64,000 nucleotides of DNA, taken from positions 85,341-149,340 of the forward strand of contig CAXKVF010000091.1 of the NCBI GenBank assembly GCA_964057225.1, read 5' to 3'. Both the position numbers and the translations under genes were made by a program. The stretch's first letter is position 1, and every line of letters starts with the position of its first letter. This document shows positions 49,810 to 63,889 of this stretch, piece after piece. The DNA comes from Auanema rhodensis (taxonomy: Eukaryota; Nematoda; Chromadorea; Rhabditida; Rhabditidae). The notes below the pieces were generated by a model. That model made no database searches. It was not told the DNA's origin and worked only from the letters and a program-made list of their open reading frames with translations.

Positions 49810-52449
49810 GGTTTTCAAAATTAGATTCCCCATGTCCATATTAGTCTAAAAACAAATTTTTATTGATATTGCTTCATGGTAACCATGACTTTGAAATTTA
49901 CGTGAACTTTAATTTATGCTAATTAAATGTACACGTGATGTGCACTTGGTATGTAACTCGCTTCACGTGAAAGATAAAGAGATGCGGTTTTCAAAATTAG
50001 ATTCCCCATGTCCATATTAGTCTAAAAACAAATTTTTATTGATATTGGTGCATGGTAACCATGACTTTGAAATTTACGTGAACTTTAATTTATGCTAATT
50101 GAATGTACACGTGATGTGCACTTGGTATGTAACTCGCTTCACGTGAAAGATAAAGAGATGCGGTTTTCAAAATTAGATTCCCCATGTCCATATTAGTCTA
50201 AAAACAAATTTTTATTGATATTGCTTCATGGTAACCATGACTTTGAAATTTACGTGAACTTTAATTTATGCTAATTAAATGTACACGTGATGTGCACTTG
50301 GTATGTAACTTGCTTCACGTGAAAGATAAAGAGATGCGGTTTTCAAAATTAGATTCCCCATGTCCATATTAGTCTAAAAACAAATTTTTATTGATATTGC
50401 TTCATGGTAACCATGACTTTGAAATTTACGTGAACTTTAATTTATGCTAATTAAATGTACACGTGATGTGCACTTGGTATGTAACTCGCTTCACGTGAAA
50501 GATAAAGAGATGCGGTTTTCAAAATTAGATTCCCCATGTCCATATTAGTCTAAAAACAAATTTTTATTGATATTGGTTCATGGTAACCATGACTTTGAAA
50601 TTTACGTGAACTTTAATTTATGCTAATTAAATGTACACGTGATGTGCACTTGGTATGTAACTCGCTTCACGTGAAAGATAAAGAGATGCGGTTTTCAAAA
50701 TTAGATTCTTCATGTCCATATTAGTCTAAAAACAAATTTTTATTGATATTGGTGCATGGTAACCATGACTTTGAATTTTACGTGAACTTTAATTTATGCT
50801 AATTAAATGTACACGTGATGTGCACTTGGTATGTAACTCGCTTCACGTTAAAGATAAAGAGATGCGGTTTTCAAAATTAGATTCCCCATGTCCATATTAG
50901 TCTAAAAACAAATTTTTATTGATATTGGTGCATGGTAACCATGACTTTGAAATTTACGTGAACTTTAATTTATGCTAATTAAATGTACACGTGATGTGCA
51001 CTTGGTATGTAACTCGCTTCACGTGAAAGATAAAGAGATGCGGTTTTCAAAATTAGATTCCCCATGTCCATATTAGTCTAAAAACAAATTTTTATTGATA
51101 TTGGTGCATGGTAACCATGACTTTGAAATTTACGTGAACTTTAATTTATGCTAATTAAATGTACACGTGATGTGCACTTGGTACGTAACTCGCTTCACGT
51201 GAAAGATAAAGAGATGCGGTTTTCAAAATTAGATTCCCCATGTCCATATTAGTCTAAAAACAAATTTTTATTGATATTGGTTCATGGTAACCATGACTTT
51301 GAAATTTACGTGAACTTTAATTTATGCTAATTAAATGTACACGTGATGTGCACTTGGTTTGTAACTCGCTTCACGTGAAAGATAAAGAGATACGGTTTTC
51401 AAAATTAGATTCCCCATGTCCATATTAGTCTAAAAACAAATTTTTATTGATATTGGTGCATGGTAACCATGACTTTGAAATTTACGTGAACTTTAATTTA
51501 TGCTAATTAAATGTACACGTGATGTGCACTTGGTATGTAACTCGCTTCACGTGAAAGATAAAGAGATGCGGTTTTCAAAATTAGATTCCCCATGTCCATA
51601 TTAGTCTAAAAACAAATTTTTATTGATATTGGTTCATGGTAACCATGACTTTGAAATTTACGTGAACTTTAATTTATGCTAATTAAATGTACACGTGATG
51701 TGCACTTGGTATGTAACTCGCTTCACGTGAAAGATAAAGAGATGCGGTTTTCAAAATTAGATTCCCCATGTCCATATTAGTCTAAAAACAAATTTTTATT
51801 GATATTGGTGCATGGTAACCATGACTTTGAAATTTACGTGAACTTTAATTTATGCTAATTAAATGTACACGTGATGTGCACTTGGTATGTAACTCGCTTC
51901 ACGTGAAAGATAAAGAGATGCGCTTTTCAAAATTAGATTCCCCATGTCCATATTAGTCTAAAAACAAATTTTTATTGATATTGGTGCATGGTAACCATGA
52001 CTTTGAATTTTACGTGAACTTTAATTTATGCTAATTAAATGTACACGTGATGTGCACTTGGTATGTAACTCGCTTCACGTGAAAGATAAAGAGATGCGGT
52101 TTTCAAAATTAGATTCCCCATGTCCATATTAGTCTAAAAACAAATTTTTATTGATATTGGTGCATGGTAACCATGACTTTGAAATTTACGTGAACTTTAA
52201 TTTATGCTAATTAAATGTACACGTGATGTGCACTTGGTATGTAACTTGCTTCACGTGAAAGATAAAGAGATGCGGTTTTCAAAATTAGATCCCCCATGTC
52301 CATATTAGTCTAAAAACAAATTTTTATTGATATTGGTGCATGGTAACCATGACTTTGAAATTTACGTGAACTTTAATTTATGCTAATTAAATGTACACGT
52401 GATGTGCACTTGGTATGTAACTCGCTTCACGTGAAAGATAAAGAGATGC
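49810..52449. repeat. 17-mer HOR copy 2, types 1-15
   Basis: TTGAATG at 49986, AACTTGCTTC at 50162, CACGTTAAAG at 50690, GTACGTAAC at 51042, GGTTTGTAAC/AGATACGG at 51218, GCGCTTTT+GAATTTT at 51922, AACTTGCTTC at 52098, GATCCCCC at 52274. I saw no difference from copy 1 in these fifteen monomers, which suggests a very recent duplication. Types 16-17 are absent because the array jumps back to type 9. Confidence 0.87.
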
Positions 52450-53681
52450 GGTTTTCAAAATTAGATTCCCCATGTCCATATTAGTCTAAAAACAAATTTT
52501 TATTGATATTGGTTCATGGTAACCATGACTTTGAAATTTACGTGAACTTTAATTTATGCTAATTAAATGTACACGTGATGTGCACTTGGTTTGTAACTCG
52601 CTTCACGTGAAAGATAAAGAGATACGGTTTTCAAAATTAGATTCCCCATGTCCATATTAGTCTAAAAACAAATTTTTATTGATATTGGTGCATGGTAACC
52701 ATGACTTTGAAATTTACGTGAACTTTAATTTATGCTAATTAAATGTACACGTGATGTGCACTTGGTATGTAACTCGCTTCACGTGAAAGATAAAGAGATG
52801 CGGTTTTCAAAATTAGATTCCCCATGTCCATATTAGTCTAAAAACAAATTTTTATTGATATTGGTTCATGGTAACCATGACTTTGAAATTTACGTGAACT
52901 TTAATTTATGCTAATTAAATGTACACGTGATGTGCACTTGGTATGTAACTCGCTTCACGTGAAAGATAAAGAGATGCGGTTTTCAAAATTAGATTCCCCA
53001 TGTCCATATTAGTCTAAAAACAAATTTTTATTGATATTGGTGCATGGTAACCATGACTTTGAAATTTACGTGAACTTTAATTTATGCTAATTAAATGTAC
53101 ACGTGATGTGCACTTGGTATGTAACTCGCTTCACGTGAAAGATAAAGAGATGCGGTTTTCAAAATTAGATTCCCCATGTCCATATTAGTCTAAAAACAAA
53201 TTTTTATTGATATTGGTGCATGGTAACCATGACTTTGAATTTTACGTGAACTTTAATTTATGCTAATTAAATGTACACGTGATGTGCACTTGGTATGTAA
53301 CTCGCTTCACGTGAAAGATAAAGAGATGCGGTTTTCAAAATTAGATTCCCCATGTCCATATTAGTCTAAAAACAAATTTTTATTGATATTGGTGCATGGT
53401 AACCATGACTTTGAAATTTACGTGAACTTTAATTTATGCTAATTAAATGTACACGTGATGTGCACTTGGTATGTAACTTGCTTCACGTGAAAGATAAAGA
53501 GATGCGGTTTTCAAAATTAGATCCCCCATGTCCATATTAGTCTAAAAACAAATTTTTATTGATATTGGTGCATGGTAACCATGACTTTGAAATTTACGTG
53601 AACTTTAATTTATGCTAATTAAATGTACACGTGATGTGCACTTGGTATGTAACTCGCTTCACGTGAAAGATAAAGAGATGC
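52450..53681. repeat. 7-mer duplication of 17-mer types 9-15 (1232 bp)
   Basis: GGTTTGTAAC/AGATACGG (52450), reference, GGTTCAT, reference, GAATTTT (53154), AACTTGCTTC (53330) and GATCCCCC (53506) repeat the order of 51218-52449. The one change I see is GCGGTTTT where the source has GCGCTTTT, at the start of the GAATTTT monomer. Confidence 0.85.
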
Positions 53682-55793
53682 GGTTTTCAAAATTAGAATC
53701 CCCATGTCCATATTAGTCTAAAAACAAATTTTTATTGATATTGGTGCATGGTAACCATGACTTTGAAATTTACGTGAACTTTAATTTATGCTAATTAAAT
53801 GTACACGTGATGTACACTTGGTATGTAACTCGCTTCACGTGAAAGATAAAGAGATGCGGTTTTCAAAATTAGATTCCCCATGTCCATATTAGTCTAAAAA
53901 CAAATTTTTATTGATATTGGTGCATGGTAACCATGACTTTGAAATTTACGTGAACTTTAATTTATGCTAATCAAATGTACACGTGATGTGCACTTGGTAT
54001 GTAACTCGCTTCACGTGAAAGATAAAGAGATGCGGTTTTCAAAATTAGATTCCCCATGTCCATATTAGTCTAAAAACAAATTTTTATTGATATTGGTGCA
54101 TGGTAACCATGACTTTGAAATTTACGTGAACTTTAATTTATGCTAATTAAATGTACACGTGATGTGCACTTGGTATGTAACTCGCTTCACGTGAAAGATA
54201 AAGAGATGCGGTTTTCAAAATTAGAATCCCCATGTCCATATTAGTCTAAAAACAAATTTTTATTGATATTGGTGCATGGTAACCATGACTTTGAAATTTA
54301 CGTGAACTTTAATTTATGCTAATTAAATGTACACGTGATGTACACTTGGTATGTAACTCGCTTCACGTGAAAGATAAAGAGATGCGGTTTCCAAAATTAG
54401 ATTCCCCATGTCCATATTAGTCTAAAAACAAATTTTTATTGATATTGGTTCATGGTAACCATGACTTTGAAATTTACGTGAACTTTAATTTATGCTAATT
54501 AAATGTACACGTGATGTGCACTTGGTATGTAACTCGCTTCACGTGAAAGATAAAGAGATGCGGTTTTCAAAATTAGATTCCCCATGTCCATATTAGTCTA
54601 AAAACAAATTTTTATTGATATTGGTTCATGGTAACCATGACTTTGAAATTTACGTGAACTTTAATTTATGCTAATTAAATGTACACGTGATGTGCACTTG
54701 GTATGTAACTCGCTTCACGTGAAAGATAAAGAGATGCGGTTTTCAAAATTAGATTCCCCATGTCCATATTAGTCTAAAAACAAATTTTTATTGATATTGG
54801 TGCATGGTAACCATGACTTTGAAATTTACGTGAACTTTAATTTATGCTAATTAAATGTACACGTGATGTGCACTTGGTATGTAACTTGCTTCACGTGAAA
54901 GATAAAGAGATGCGGTTTTCAAAATTAGATCCCCCATGTCCATATTAGTCTAAAAACAAATTTTTATTGATATTGGTGCATGGTAACCATGACTTTGAAA
55001 TTTACGTGAACTTTAATTTATGCTAATTTAATGTACACGTGATGTGCACTTGGTATGTAACTCGCTTCACGTGAAAGATAAAGAGATGCGGTTTTCAAAA
55101 TTAGATTCCCCATATCCATATTAGTCTAAAAACAAATTTTTATTGATATTGGTGCATGGTAACCATGACTTTGAAATTTACGTGAACTTTAATTTATGCT
55201 AATTAAATGTACACGTGATGTACACTTGGTATGTAACTCGCTTCACGTGAAAGATAAAGAGATGCGGTTTCCAAAATTAGATTCCCCATGTCCATATTAG
55301 TCTAAAAACAAATTTTTATGGATATTGGTTCATGGTAACCATGACTTTGAAATTTACGTGAACTTTAATTTATGCTAATTAAATGTACACGTGATGTGCA
55401 CTTGGTATGTAACTCGCTTCACGTGAAAGATAAAGAGATGCGGTTTTCAAAATTAGATTCCCCATGTCCATATTAGTCTAAAAACAAATTTTTATTGATA
55501 TTGGTGCATGGTAACCATGACTTTGAAATTTACGTGAACTTTAATTTATGCTAATTAAATGTACACGTGATGTGCACTTGGTATGTAACTCGCTTCACGT
55601 GAAAGATAAAGAGATGCGGTTTTCAAAATTAGATTCCCCATGTCCATATTAGTCTAAAAACAAATTTTTATTGATATTGGTGCATGGTAACCATGACTTT
55701 GAAATTTACGTGAACTTTAATTTATGCTAATTAAATGTACACGTGATGTGCACTTGGTATGTAACTCGCTTCACGTGAAAGATAAAGAGATGC
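53682..55793. repeat. Long first copy of the 11-mer family
   Basis: Together with 53154-53681 this forms 15 monomers: GAATTTT, AACTTGC, GATCCCCC, AGAATCCCC with TGTACACTTGG (53682), TCAAATG (53858), reference, AGAATCCCC/TGTACACTTGG again (54210), GGTTTCC+GGTTCAT (54386), GGTTCAT, AACTTGC (54738), GATCCCCC with TTTAATG (54914), CATATCC/TGTACACTTGG (55090), GGTTTCC with TTATGGATATT (55266), and two reference types. Against the 11-mer it has a 3-monomer and a 1-monomer insertion. Confidence 0.78.
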
Positions 55794-57729
55794 GGTTTTC
55801 AAAATTAGATTCCCCATGTCCATATTAGTCTAAAAACAAATTTTTATTGATATTGGTGCATGGTAACCATGACTTTGAATTTTACGTGAACTTTAATTTA
55901 TGCTAATTAAATGTACACGTGATGTGCACTTGGTATGTAACTCGCTTCACGTGAAAGATAAAGAGATGCGGTTTTCAAAATTAGATTCCCCATGTCCATA
56001 TTAGTCTAAAAACAAATTTTTATTGATATTGGTGCATGGTAACCATGACTTTGAAATTTACGTGAACTTTAATTTATGCTAATTAAATGTACACGTGATG
56101 TGCACTTGGTATGTAACTTGCTTCACGTGAAAGATAAAGAGATGCGGTTTTCAAAATTAGATCCCCCATGTCCATATTAGTCTAAAAACAAATTTTTATT
56201 GATATTGGTGCATGGTAACCATGACTTTGAAATTTACGTGAACTTTAATTTATGCTAATTAAATGTACACGTGATGTGCACTTGGTATGTAACTCGCTTC
56301 ACGTGAAAGATAAAGAGATGCGGTTTTCAAAATTAGAATCCCCATGTCCATATTAGTCTAAAAACAAATTTTTATTGATATTGGTGCATGGTAACCATGA
56401 CTTTGAAATTTACGTGAACTTTAATTTATGCTAATTAAATGTACACGTGATGTACACTTGGTATGTAACTCGCTTCACGTGAAAGATAAAGAGATGCGGT
56501 TTCCAAAATTAGATTCCCCATGTCCATATTAGTCTAAAAACAAATTTTTATTGATATTGGTTCATGGTAACCATGACTTTGAAATTTACGTGAACTTTAA
56601 TTTATGCTAATTAAATGTACACGTGATGTGCACTTGGTATGTAACTCGCTTCACGTGAAAGATAAAGAGATGCGGTTTTCAAAATTAGATTCCCCATGTC
56701 CATATTAGTCTAAAAACAAATTTTTATTGATATTGGTTCATGGTAACCATGACTTTGAAATTTACGTGAACTTTAATTTATGCTAATTAAATGTACACGT
56801 GATGTGCACTTGGTATGTAACTCGCTTCACGTGAAAGATAAAGAGATGCGGTTTTCAAAATTAGATTCCCCATGTCCATATTAGTCTAAAAACAAATTTT
56901 TATTGATATTGGTGCATGGTAACCATGACTTTGAAATTTACGTGAACTTTAATTTATGCTAATTAAATGTACACGTGATGTGCACTTGGTATGTAACTTG
57001 CTTCACGTGAAAGATAAAGAGATGCGGTTTTCAAAATTAGATCCCCCATGTCCATATTAGTCTAAAAACAAATTTTTATTGATATTGGTGCATGGTAACC
57101 ATGACTTTGAAATTTACGTGAACTTTAATTTATGCTAATTTAATGTACACGTGATGTGCACTTGGTATGTAACTCGCTTCACGTGAAAGATAAAGAGATG
57201 CGGTTTTCAAAATTAGATTCCCCATGTCCATATTAGTCTAAAAACAAATTTTTATTGATATTGGTGCATGGTAACCATGACTTTGAAATTTACGTGAACT
57301 TTAATTTATGCTAATTAAATGTACACGTGATGTACACTTGGTATGTAACTCGCTTCACGTGAAAGATAAAGAGATGCGGTTTCCAAAATTAGATTCCCCA
57401 TGTCCATATTAGTCTAAAAACAAATTTTTATGGATATTGGTTCATGGTAACCATGACTTTGAAATTTACGTGAACTTTAATTTATGCTAATTAAATGTAC
57501 ACGTGATGTGCACTTGGTATGTAACTCGCTTCACGTGAAAGATAAAGAGATGCGGTTTTCAAAATTAGATTCCCCATGTCCATATTAGTCTAAAAACAAA
57601 TTTTTATTGATATTGGTGCATGGTAACCATGACTTTGAAATTTACGTGAACTTTAATTTATGCTAATTAAATGTACACGTGATGTGCACTTGGTATGTAA
57701 CTCGCTTCACGTGAAAGATAAAGAGATGC
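55794..57729. repeat. 11-mer HOR, reference copy (1936 bp)
   Basis: GAATTTT (55794), AACTTGC, GATCCCCC, AGAATCCCC/TGTACACTTGG (56322), GGTTTCC+GGTTCAT (56498), GGTTCAT, AACTTGC (56850), GATCCCCC with TTTAATG (57026), TGTACACTTGG (57202), GGTTTCC with TTATGGATATT (57378), reference. The unit holds a near-duplicated block of four (AACTTGC, GATCCCCC, TGTACACTTGG, GGTTTCC). Confidence 0.85.
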
Positions 57730-59665
57730 GGTTTTCAAAATTAGATTCCCCATGTCCATATTAGTCTAAAAACAAATTTTTATTGATATTGGTGCATGGT
57801 AACCATGACTTTGAATTTTACGTGAACTTTAATTTATGCTAATTAAATGTACACGTGATGTGCACTTGGTATGTAACTCGCTTCACGTGAAAGATAAAGA
57901 GATGCGGTTTTCAAAATTAGATTCCCCATGTCCATATTAGTCTAAAAACAAATTTTTATTGATATTGGTGCATGGTAACCATGACTTTGAAATTTACGTG
58001 AACTTTAATTTATGCTAATTAAATGTACACGTGATGTGCACTTGGTATGTAACTTGCTTCACGTGAAAGATAAAGAGATGCGGTTTTCAAAATTAGATCC
58101 CCCATGTCCATATTAGTCTAAAAACAAATTTTTATTGATATTGGTGCATGGTAACCATGACTTTGAAATTTACGTGAACTTTAATTTATGCTAATTAAAT
58201 GTACACGTGATGTGCACTTGGTATGTAACTCGCTTCACGTGAAAGATAAAGAGATGCGGTTTTCAAAATTAGATTCCCCATGTCCATATTAGTCTAAAAA
58301 CAAATTTTTATTGATATTGGTGCATGGTAACCATGACTTTGAAATTTACGTGAACTTTAATTTATGCTAATTAAATGTACACGTGATGTACACTTGGTAT
58401 GTAACTCGCTTCACGTGGAAGATAAAGAGATGCGGTTTCCAAAATTAGATTCCCCATGTCCATATTAGTCTAAAAACAAATTTTTATTGATATTGGTTCA
58501 TGGTAACCATGACTTTGAAATTTACGTGAACTTTAATTTATGCTAATTAAATGTACACGTGATGTGCACTTGGTATGTAACTCGCTTCACGTGAAAGATA
58601 AAGAGATGCGGTTTTCAAAATTAGATTCCCCATGTCCATATTAGTCTAAAAACAAATTTTTATTGATATTGGTTCATGGTAACCATGACTTTGAAATTTA
58701 CGTGAACTTTAATTTATGCTAATTAAATGTACACGTGATGTGCACTTGGTATGTAACTCGCTTCACGTGAAAGATAAAGAGATGCGGTTTTCAAAATTAG
58801 ATTCCCCATGTCCATATTAGTCTAAAAACAAATTTTTATTGATATTGGTGCATGGTAACCATGACTTTGAAATTTACGTGAACTTTAATTTATGCTAATT
58901 AAATGTACACGTGATGTGCACTTGGTATGTAACTTGCTTCACGTGAAAGATAAAGAGATGCGGTTTTCAAAATTAGATCCCCCATGTCCATATTAGTCTA
59001 AAAACAAATTTTTATTGATATTGGTGCATGGTAACCATGACTTTGAAATTTACGTGAACTTTAATTTATGCTAATTAAATGTACACGTGATGTGCACTTG
59101 GTATGTAACTCGCTTCACGTGAAAGATAAAGAGATGCGGTTTTCAAAATTAGATTCCCCATGTCCATATTAGTCTAAAAACAAATTTTTATTGATATTGG
59201 TGCATGGTAACCATGACTTTGAAATTTACGTGAACTTTAATTTATGCTAATTAAATGTACACGTGATGTACACTTGGTATGTAACTCGCTTCACGTGAAA
59301 GATAAAGAGATGCGGTTTCCAAAATTAGATTCCCCATGTCCATATTAGTCTAAAAACAAATTTTTATGGATATTGGTTCATGGTAACCATGACTTTGAAA
59401 TTTACGTGAACTTTAATTTATGCTAATTAAATGTACACGTGATGTGCACTTGGTATGTAACTCGCTTCACGTGAAAGATAAAGAGATGCGGTTTTCAAAA
59501 TTAGATTCCCCATGTCCATATTAGTCTAAAAACAAATTTTTATTGATATTGGTTCATGGTAACCATGACTTTGAAATTTACGTGAACTTTAATTTATGCT
59601 AATTAAATGTACACGTGATGTGCACTTGGTATGTAACTCGCTTCACGTGAAAGATAAAGAGATGC
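57730..59665. repeat. 11-mer HOR, next copy (1936 bp)
   Basis: Same order as the preceding copy: GAATTTT 57730, AACTTGC 57906, GATCCCCC 58082, TGTACACTTGG 58258 (with CACGTGGAAG and without AGAATCCCC), GGTTTCC 58434, GGTTCAT, AACTTGC 58786, GATCCCCC 58962 (without TTTAATG), TGTACACTTGG 59138, GGTTTCC/TTATGG 59314. The eleventh monomer is GGTTCAT rather than GGTGCAT, and the next is not the GAATTTT type, so the 11-mer run ends here. Confidence 0.8.
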
Positions 59666-61777
59666 GGTTTTCAAAATTAGATTCCCCATGTCCATATTAG
59701 TCTAAAAACAAATTTTTATTGATATTGGTTCATGGTAACCATGACTTTGAAATTTACGTGAACTTTAATTTATGCTAATTAAATGTACACGTGATGTGCA
59801 CTTGGTATGTAACTCGCTTCACGTGAAAGATAAAGAGATGCGGTTTTCAAAATTAGATTCCCCATGTCCATATTAGTCTAAAAACAAATTTTTAATGATA
59901 TTGCTTCATGGTAACCATGACTTTGAATTTTACGTGAACTTTAATTTATGCTAATTAAATGTACACGTGATGTGCACTTGGTATGTAACTCGCTTCACGT
60001 GAAAGATAAAGAGATGCGGTTTTCAAAATTAGACTCCCCATGTCCATATTAGTCTAAAAACAAATTTTTATTGATATTGGTGCATGGTAACCATGACTTT
60101 GAAATTTACGTGAACTTTAATTTATGCTAATTAAATGTACATGTGATGTGCACTTGGTATGTAACTCGCTTCACGTGAAAGATAAAGAGATGCGGTTTTC
60201 AAAATTAGATTCCCCATGTCCATATTAGTCTAAAAACAAATTTTTATTGATATTGCTTCATGGTAACCATGACTTTGAAATTTACGTGAACTTTAATTTA
60301 TGCTAATTAAATGTACACGTGATGTGCACTTGGTATGTAACTCGCTTCACGTGAAAGATAAAGAGATGCGGTTTTCAAAATTAGATTCCCCATGTCCATA
60401 TTAGTCTAAAAACAAATTTTTATTGATATTGGTGCATGGTAACCATGACTTTGAAATTTACGTGAACTTTAATTTATGCTAATTAAATGTACACGTGATG
60501 TACACTTGGTATGTAACTCGCTTCACGTGAAAGATAAAGAGATGCGGTTTCCAAAATTAGATTCCCCATGTCCATATTAGTCTAAAAACAAATTTTTATG
60601 GATATTGGTTCATGGTAACCATGACTTTGAAATTTACGTGAACTTTAATTTATGCTAATTAAATGTACACGTGATGTGCACTTGGTATGTAACTCGCTTC
60701 ACGTGAAAGATAAAGAGATGCGGTTTTCAAAATTAGATTCCCCATGTCCATATTAGTCTAAAAACAAATTTTTATTGATATTGGTTCATGGTAACCATGA
60801 CTTTGAAATTTACGTGAACTTTAATTTATGCTAATTAAATGTACACGTGATGTGCACTTGGTATGTAACTCGCTTCACGTGAAAGATAAAGAGATGCGGT
60901 TTTCAAAATTAGATTCCCCATGTCCATATTAGTCTAAAAACAAATTTTTAATGATATTGCTTCATGGTAACCATGACTTTGAATTTTACGTGAACTTTAA
61001 TTTATGCTAATTAAATGTACACGTGATGTGCACTTGGTATGTAACTCGCTTCACGTGAAAGATAAAGAGATGCGGTTTTCAAAATTAGACTCCCCATGTC
61101 CATATTAGTCTAAAAACAAATTTTTATTGATATTGGTGCATGGTAACCATGACTTTGAAATTTACGTGAACTTTAATTTATGCTAATTAAATGTACATGT
61201 GATGTGCACTTGGTATGTAACTCGCTTCACGTGAAAGATAAAGAGATGCGGTTTTCAAAATTAGATTCCCCATGTCCATATTAGTCTAAAAACAAATTTT
61301 TATTGATATTGCTTCATGGTAACCATGACTTTGAAATTTACGTGAACTTTAATTTATGCTAATTAAATGTACACGTGATGTGCACTTGGTATGTAACTCG
61401 CTTCACGTGAAAGATAAAGAGATGCGGTTTTCAAAATTAGATTCCCCATGTCCATATTAGTCTAAAAACAAATTTTTATTGATATTGGTGCATGGTAACC
61501 ATGACTTTGAAATTTACGTGAACTTTAATTTATGCTAATTAAATGTACACGTGATGTGCACTTGGTATGTAACTCGCTTCACGTGAAAGATAAAGAGATG
61601 CGGTTTTCAAAATTAGATTCCCCATGTCCATATTAGTCTAAAAACAAATTTTTATTGATATTGGTGCATGGTAACCATGACTTTGAAATTTACGTGAACT
61701 TTAATTTATGCTAATTAAATGTACACGTGATGTGCACTTGGTATGTAACTCGCTTCACGTGAAAGATAAAGAGATGC
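59666..61777. repeat. 6-mer pair (1056 bp period) and reference monomers
   Basis: TTTAATGAT+GCTTCAT+GAATTTT, then AGACTCCCC with GTACATGTG, then GCTTCAT occur at 59842/60018/60194 and again at 60898/61074/61250, 1056 bp apart. Between them lie a TGTACACTTGG monomer (60370), a GGTTTCC/TTATGG monomer (60546) and a GGTTCAT monomer, shared with the 11-mer domain. Two reference-type monomers end the segment. Confidence 0.8.
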
Positions 61778-63889
61778 GGTTTTCAAAATTAGATTCCCCA
61801 TGTCCATATTAGTCTAAAAACAAATTTTTATTGATATTGGTTCATGGTAACCATGACTTTGAAATTTACGTGAACTTTAATTTATGCTAATTAAATGTAC
61901 ACGTGATGTGCACTTGGTATGTAACTCTCTTCACGTGAAAGATAAAGAGATGCGGTTTTCAAAATTAGATTCCCCATGTCCATATTAGTCTAAAAACAAA
62001 TTTTTATTGATATTGGTGCATGGTAACCATGACTTTGAAATTTACGTGAACTTTAATTTATGCTAATTAAATGTACACGTGATGTGCACTTGGTATGTAA
62101 CTCGCTTCACGTGAGAGATAAAGAGATGCGGTTTTCAAAATTAGATTACCCATGTCCATATTAGTCTAAAAACAAATTTTTATTGATATTGGTTCATGGT
62201 AACCATGACTTTGAAATTTACGTGAACTTTAATTTATGCTAATCAAATGTACACGTGATGTGCACTTGGTATGTAACTCTCTTCACGTGAAAGATAAAGA
62301 GATGCGGTTTTCAAAATTAGATTACCCATGTCCATATTAGTCTAAAAACAAATTTTTATTGATATTGGTTCATGGTAACCATGACTTTGAAATTTACGTG
62401 AACTTTAATTTATGCTAATTAAATGTACACGTGATGTGCACTTGGTATGTAACTCGCTTCACGTGAAAGATAAAGAGATGCGGTTTTCAAAATTAGATTC
62501 CCCATGTCCATATTAGTCTAAAAACAAATTTTTATTGATATTGGTGCATGGTAACCATGACTTTGAAATTTACGTGAACTTTAATTTATGCTAATTAAAT
62601 GTACACGTGATGTGCACTTGGTATGTAACTCGCTTCACGTGAAAGATAAAGAGATGCGGTTTTCAAAATTAGATTCCCCATGTCCATATTAGTCTAAAAA
62701 CAAATTTTTATTGATATTGGTTCATGGTAACCATGACTTTGAAATTTACGTGAACTTTAATTTATGCTAATTAAATGTACACGTGATGTGCACTTGGTAT
62801 GTAACTCTCTTCACGTGAAAGATAAAGAGATGCGGTTTTCAAAATTAGATTCCCCATGTCCATATTAGTCTAAAAACAAATTTTTATTGATATTGGTGCA
62901 TGGTAACCATGACTTTGAAATTTACGTGAACTTTAATTTATGCTAATTAAATGTACACGTGATGTGCACTTGGTATGTAACTCGCTTCACGTGAAAGATA
63001 AAGAGATGCGGTTTTCAAAATTAGATTACCCATGTCCATATTAGTCTAAAAACAAATTTTTATTGATATTGGTTCATGGTAACCATGACTTTGAAATTTA
63101 CGTGAACTTTAATTTATGCTAATCAAATGTACACGTGATGTGCACTTGGTATGTAACTCTCTTCACGTGAAAGATAAAGAGATGCGGTTTTCAAAATTAG
63201 ATTCCCCATGTCCATATTAGTCTAAAAACAAATTTTTATTGATATTGGTGCATGGTAACCATGACTTTGAAATTTACGTGAACTTTAATTTATGCTAATT
63301 AAATGTACACGTGATGTGCACTTGGTATGTAACTCGCTTCACGTGAACGATAAAGAGATGCAGTTTTCAAAATTAGATTACCCATGTCCATATTAGTCTA
63401 AAAACAAATTTTTATTGATATTGGTTCATGGTAACCATGACTTTGAAATTTACGTGAACTTTAATTTATGCTAATTAAATGTACACGTGATGTGCACTTG
63501 GTATGTAACTCTCTTCACGTGAAAGATAAAGAGATGCGGTTCTCAAAATTAGATTCCCCATGTCCATATTAGTCTAAAAACAAATTTTTATTGATATTGG
63601 TGCATGGTAACCATGACTTTGAAATTTACGTGAACTTTAATTTATGCTAATTAAATGTACACGTGATGTGCACTTGGTATGTAACTCTCTTCACGTGAAA
63701 GATAAAGAGATGCGGTTTTCAAAATTAGATTCCCCATGTCCATATTAGTCTAAAAACAAATTTTTATTGATATTGGTGCATGGTAACCATGACTTTGAAA
63801 TTTACGTGAACTTTAATTTATGCTAATTAAATGTACACGTGATGTGCACTTGGTATGAAACTCGCTTCACGTGAAAGATAAAGAGATGC
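61778..63889. repeat. 5-mer-like HOR with CTCTCTTC marker (880 bp)
   Basis: The run GGTTCAT+AACTCTCTTC, GGTGCAT, GATTACCC with TCAAATG and AACTCTCTTC occurs at 61778/61954/62130 and at 62658/62834/63010. AACTCTCTTC (for AACTCGCTTC) is found only here, at 61778, 62130, 62658, 63010, 63362 and 63538. GATTACCC reappears after an absence of about 19 kb. Private changes include GTGAACGATAAAG and ATGCAGTTTT near 63.35 kb, GGTTCTCAAAA at 63538 and TATGAAACTC at 63.85 kb. Confidence 0.78.
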
